Of a stretch of 34,263 nt of DNA, positions 31,238 through 34,263 are shown in pieces. This stretch comes from an uncultured Fretibacterium sp. (GTDB lineage: Bacteria > Synergistota > Synergistia > Synergistales > Aminobacteriaceae), in assembly GCA_937892105.1 (NCBI GenBank), contig CALAUZ010000425.1:1-34263 (forward strand). The letters are read 5' to 3'. The position numbers and the translations under genes are program-made. Below the pieces are notes generated by a model. The model had not been told where the DNA came from. It saw only the letters and a list, made by a program, of their open reading frames with translations, and ran no database searches. How positions within the stretch are numbered: the stretch's first letter is position 1; each line of letters begins with the position of its first letter.

Positions 31238-32647
31238 TTAGTCTTCGGATCTTACCGTGAACATGCTGACGAAAACTTTGTGCGTCTCTCTGGGGAGTAT
31301 CCTGTAGCCGCGTTTTTCCTTCGTCAGCCAGAGGGAATAATCCTTGTAGAATGATGCCGCCAGGGCAAGGAGTGATTTCTTCTTGTTCTCCTTTATCTGC
31401 TGTTCGTAAGGTGGCTTGAGCTTTCTGTCCTCGTCGGAATCCCATCTGAATGTACCAAGTGCGTAACTCACCGACTTATCATTTCCGCCAACCGGGAACG
31501 ATGGAATAATTATCGTGTGATCAGACCAGTCATATGTTCCCAGCCCCTGACCTGGAACGAATATAACGCGTGGTATTCCGTACATTCTGACGCGTGGAAC
31601 GTTGAACATCTCTACGTCCATTGCCGTGAACTCGCGGACTATCTCGTAATCCTTCGCGTAATCCACAGGCATTGCGTCAGGCTGGCAGAGAAGGGACGTA
31701 TCACAACGTGCATTCTTTGCCGGAACAGCGAGGTATTCACGCTTCTTCATCAGCATGTTTCTGAACTCACCGCGCTTCATTGCGTCAGTCATCTGTGCGC
31801 ATGTATCTGTGATTTTCTTTGTGCGGCGGGCAATCTTCACAGCGTCAATCTGAGAATATAGTATTTCCTTCGCAATAATCTTCGTCTTCTCATGTAATGC
31901 CGTGAACTTGTCGGCGAGTGGAAGCGGAAGTGGGTTTGCCTCATTCTTGCGGGCTGACGAAACGAATAACAGTATTCCGTTCTCTGCGTCAAGATAGGCT
32001 TTGCGCTGTTGTGCTAATTTCTGACGGGTTGCCTCGTCTCCTTCGCGGTATTCGGGGACGCGCATGTTTACTTTTGTTGCCGACATGAGGAACTCGTCCA
32101 TTGCCTGAATGGACTGTTTCACGTTCAGATTGGTAGGGTACTTTGTTGCTATCGTGTTGATGAATGCATCACGCTGTCCCTGTGCCGAGTACAATGCTTC
32201 GTTTAGAGTGTTGATACGGTCATTCAGGGACATTCCGATAACTGGAACAGGTGCTTCATTGCCAGTAACAGCTGCCCAGCATTCAGCTATGTAGTCTGTG
32301 AACGTCATAACGGGGAAGATGTCTCCCGCGCATTTTGTTGCGAGCCATGCTTTTGGGTCGAAATTCTTGCTTAGGTTGAGAACTCCTGGAATGCAGCCCA
32401 AGTCGATGAAGAGCCTTTCTTCGGGGTCGAAAGTGAGAGCTGCGGGCATTGTTTTTGTCTGAGCGTCAATGAGGGCGAAAAGTATATCCCAGTATGAGGC
32501 TGACATTGAGACCCATAATTTCTGAGCCTGAGATTTGCTGTCCGAAGTGTTTTCGGCCAGTAGGGCGTTGTACTTCTGAACCTGTGCTGTGAGGTTTGCT
32601 GCTGCGTCCTGAACTTCTGGGACGTTCTGCCATCTTTTGAATGCCAT
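31238..32647 (-). CDS. unknown 469-residue soluble protein upstream of metA
   Basis: I do not recognise a family. The protein has no signal peptide or membrane helix. The N-terminal ~240 residues are mostly helical ([36 protein letters not shown]). The C-terminal half has a mixed pattern ([39 protein letters not shown]) and then a Lys-rich helix. No nuclease, ATPase or protease motif is visible. A good AAGGAGG precedes the ATG, and it ends four bases before metA, so it is probably cotranscribed. Base composition and codon use look like those of the neighbours. The operon position does not prove a role in methionine metabolism. Confidence 0.85.
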   Translation of the reverse strand: MAFKRWQNVPEVQDAAANLTAQVQKYNALLAENTSDSKSQAQKLWVSMSASYWDILFALIDAQTKTMPAALTFDPEERLFIDLGCIPGVLNLSKNFDPKAWLATKCAGDIFPVMTFTDYIAECWAAVTGNEAPVPVIGMSLNDRINTLNEALYSAQGQRDAFINTIATKYPTNLNVKQSIQAMDEFLMSATKVNMRVPEYREGDEATRQKLAQQRKAYLDAENGILLFVSSARKNEANPLPLPLADKFTALHEKTKIIAKEILYSQIDAVKIARRTKKITDTCAQMTDAMKRGEFRNMLMKKREYLAVPAKNARCDTSLLCQPDAMPVDYAKDYEIVREFTAMDVEMFNVPRVRMYGIPRVIFVPGQGLGTYDWSDHTIIIPSFPVGGNDKSVSYALGTFRWDSDEDRKLKPPYEQQIKENKKKSLLALAASFYKDYSLWLTKEKRGYRILPRETHKVFVSMFTVRSED

Positions 32648-32765
32648 TGTGAGTATTAATTCCTCCTTGATTTATTTTGTTATTGCGTTAATTTTCTCGC
32701 ATATTATATTAAAGTTGCAGTCAATTTCGTTGTTTCAGCCTCATTCATAGCCGCAGAAAACTTTA

Positions 32766-32888
32766 TCAGTGTGTTCTGTTGTATTCGCGGTCAAGAATAA
32801 GCCTGTCTCCCAATGATGTTATGCGGTGAAGGGAGACAATGGCCATATTGAGGGCTGACATTGTGAGTAAAGGGTCATATTCCGGCAT
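32766..32888 (-). CDS. 40-residue ORF directly after the sirtuin gene
   Basis: ATG at 32888 follows the sirtuin stop with no gap (TAA-ATG), and the frame runs 40 codons to TGA at 32766-32768. The peptide (start MPEYDPLLTMSALNMAIVSL, end LILDREYNRTH) has a hydrophobic, helix-like middle and a charged end and reads like a genuine small protein or a truncated domain. Stop-start contact implies translational coupling. I know no family for it. Out of frame, codons beyond the TGA still look protein-like (TDKVFCGYE), so a frameshifted longer gene is possible. Confidence 0.5.
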   Translation of the reverse strand: MPEYDPLLTMSALNMAIVSLHRITSLGDRLILDREYNRTH

Positions 32889-33599
32889 TTACGCGTACTC
32901 TTTTAGAAGTTCATCACGCATTTTTGCACACCCTGTAGACGCAGGCTCACGGATAACCCTGAAATTCAGCCACGAAGGAACCTCAACTTCTGCCGGGTCA
33001 ATAAGGTATGCTTTAGTGCCGCCTCTGAGGTCATGCACTAGACCTGCCGCAGGATAGACGACCAATGACGACCCGACAACCGCAAAAATATCCGCACTCC
33101 TTACGAGTTTTGCCGCCTCCATAATCATTGGAACAGCCTCGCCAAACCACACAATATGAGGTCTAAGCTCCTCACCTTCCGAGTTCTTTTCGCCGTAAGC
33201 CAATGCCCTGTAGCCTATGTCGATAGCCTTGCTCTCTCTGTCGTCATTAACTGGCCGGGCTTTGGTTAATTCCCCGTGAAGATGAATGACATTCGTGCTT
33301 CCTGCTTTCTCGTGAAGATTGTCAACGTTCTGGGTGATTATGCGAACGTCAAAGTATTCCTCAAGTTCAGCGAGTACCTTGTGGCCGTCATTGGGCTGTG
33401 CTTTCTCAAGCTGTGAGCGCAGGTCATTGTAGAAGTCGGTCATCAGTTTTGGGTTTCTGTACCACCCCTGTATGCTTGCGACATCTTCAACGCTATATTG
33501 CTCCCACAAACCGCCGGAGTCCCTAAAAGTTTTGAACCCGCTCTCTGCACTTATACCGGCACCCGTAAGGACGACAAGCCTTTTTTTGTTGTCTGCCAT
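32889..33599 (-). CDS. Sir2-family NAD-dependent protein deacylase without the zinc cysteines
   Basis: A 236-residue sirtuin that removes acyl groups from lysine using NAD. The motifs are GAGISAESGFKTFRD (residues 13-27), TQNVDNLHEKAG, the catalytic His in HLHGELTKA, then LRPHIVWFGEAVP and VVGSSLVVYPAAGL. The zinc module normally carries four cysteines between HGEL and RPHIVWFGE; here that stretch (ARPVNDDRESKAIDIGYRAL...) has none, so the fold must be held without zinc, as in a minority of bacterial sirtuins. Where E. coli CobB has the Tyr92-Arg95 pair for succinyl-lysine, this protein reads FYNDLR, with Leu at the Arg position if the alignment holds. Deacetylation is thus the better guess. 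GGGGGGAG precedes the ATG. Confidence 0.93.
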   Translation of the reverse strand: MADNKKRLVVLTGAGISAESGFKTFRDSGGLWEQYSVEDVASIQGWYRNPKLMTDFYNDLRSQLEKAQPNDGHKVLAELEEYFDVRIITQNVDNLHEKAGSTNVIHLHGELTKARPVNDDRESKAIDIGYRALAYGEKNSEGEELRPHIVWFGEAVPMIMEAAKLVRSADIFAVVGSSLVVYPAAGLVHDLRGGTKAYLIDPAEVEVPSWLNFRVIREPASTGCAKMRDELLKEYA

Positions 33600-33689
33600 G
33601 AATTTTTCTCCCCCCTTGTATAATTACTATAGATTGTAGAATAATAGCACAGTCGATAAAAATATATTCACTCACGGAGGAAATGACAG

Positions 33690-34253
33690 TTGCACATCAA
33701 GGAAAATATGACATTTCTGAAACGTTTTGCGAAATCGCCCAGAAGAATAGGGAGTGTTGCACCGAGTTCAAAGTTTCTCACAAAAGCCATGCTTGACCGC
33801 GTAGACTGGGAGAATGCAAAATACATTGCAGAGCTTGGTGCAGGGACAGGGGTATTCACGAGGGAGATAGTGAAACGTGCGAGTCCAGACGCGAAGATAT
33901 TAGTATTCGAGATAGACCCGGCATTACAGAAGTTAATCCGTGATGAACACCCGAACCATATGGGACTGATACTTCACAGTGATGCGCAGGAACTGTACAG
34001 ATACATGAACGAGAACGGGATAGAGCAGCTTGACTTTGTGATTTCGAGCCTTCCGTTTACTGTGTTGCCTCCTAGAATGACGGTGAGGATACTGAATGCC
34101 GTAGTGAAATGCCTGAAGCCGAAAGGACATTTTGTGGCCTATCAGTATTCGTCAATAATGAAGCATGTATTGAAGAAGAAGTTTTCGCACATGAAGACTA
34201 GGTTTGTGATGTTGAATGTTCCGCCTGCGTTTGTGTACGACTGCTGGAGATAG
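33690..34253 (+). CDS. SAM-dependent methyltransferase, possibly phospholipid N-methyltransferase-like
   Basis: A 187-residue class I methyltransferase. It opens with KRFAKSPRRIGSVAPSSKFL, seen in PmtA-like phospholipid methyltransferases, and has motif I AELGAGTGVFTREI, the acidic FEIDPAL at the end of strand 2, and ISSLPFTVLPP in place of the NPPY-type motif IV. No membrane helix is present. Lipid methylation is the best guess; an rRNA-type (KsgA-like) activity is less likely because motif IV is SLPF. The TTG at 33690 is chosen because CGGAGG (33675-33680) lies nine nt upstream; an ATG at 33708 is the alternative. It is divergent from the sirtuin gene. Confidence 0.86.
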   Translation: MHIKENMTFLKRFAKSPRRIGSVAPSSKFLTKAMLDRVDWENAKYIAELGAGTGVFTREIVKRASPDAKILVFEIDPALQKLIRDEHPNHMGLILHSDAQELYRYMNENGIEQLDFVISSLPFTVLPPRMTVRILNAVVKCLKPKGHFVAYQYSSIMKHVLKKKFSHMKTRFVMLNVPPAFVYDCWR

Positions 34254-34263
34254 TGTGTGTAAT

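Overview
The window looks like a chromosomal segment of a Synergistota bacterium (Synergistaceae, probably host-associated). The best clue is the very large secreted protein at 5216-9664: its C-terminus (GGGC, a hydrophobic stretch, then KKK) resembles the Synerg-CTERM sorting signal known from that phylum. A TctCBA transporter beside a sugar-acid dehydratase and the acetyl branch of lysine biosynthesis fit the same group. The assignment rests on recognition by eye, not on a search.

Layout. 1-1530: a partial tRNA-Pro followed by a graveyard of mobile-element pieces (serine-recombinase tail, IS200-type TnpA with a nonsense codon fused to a repressor tail). 1532-5089 (minus): YchF, an L,D-transpeptidase and a CPA-type cation/proton antiporter. 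5216-9664 (minus): a 1482-residue surface protein with three tandem modules that resemble the treponemal Tp47 lipoprotein. 9665-10017: two divergent promoters and, on the plus strand, a leader peptide plus attenuator. 10018-16233 (plus): dapA-dapB-dapH-M20 deacetylase-lysC, then a second aspartokinase paralogue with altered catalytic motifs. 16234-17002: IS605/TnpB remnants. 17050-21401 (minus): tctC-tctB-tctA-gudD, probably uptake and dehydration of glucarate or a related sugar acid. 21531-25280 (minus): a TIGR04076-like protein, HtpG and an extremely Glu-rich, Pro-rich protein. 25343-27432 (minus): tRNA-Ser(CGA), ackA, yceD, rpmF. 27681-33599 (minus): sirtuin, a 40-residue ORF, a 469-residue unknown protein, metA, a truncated methyltransferase, a restriction-endonuclease-like protein and a chemotaxis receptor. 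33690-34253 (plus): a SAM-dependent methyltransferase.

How the genes work together. The dap-lysC operon takes aspartate to the acetylated diaminopimelate intermediate and on to diaminopimelate (asd and the aminotransferase are not here). Its leader has the layout of a lysine-codon attenuator: a promoter, a 29-codon ORF with two close Lys codons, an antiterminator arm over the leader stop codon and a strong intrinsic terminator before dapA. The tct-gud operon couples a periplasmic binding protein and permease to GudD. The HtpG operon joins a chaperone to a disordered acidic protein with the same last three residues. The metA region holds a broken restriction-modification pair translationally coupled to metA.

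Most noteworthy: the dap leader attenuator, the degenerate second aspartokinase, the triple Tp47-like surface protein, the HtpG-linked acidic protein, and the M-truncated/R-retained restriction locus.
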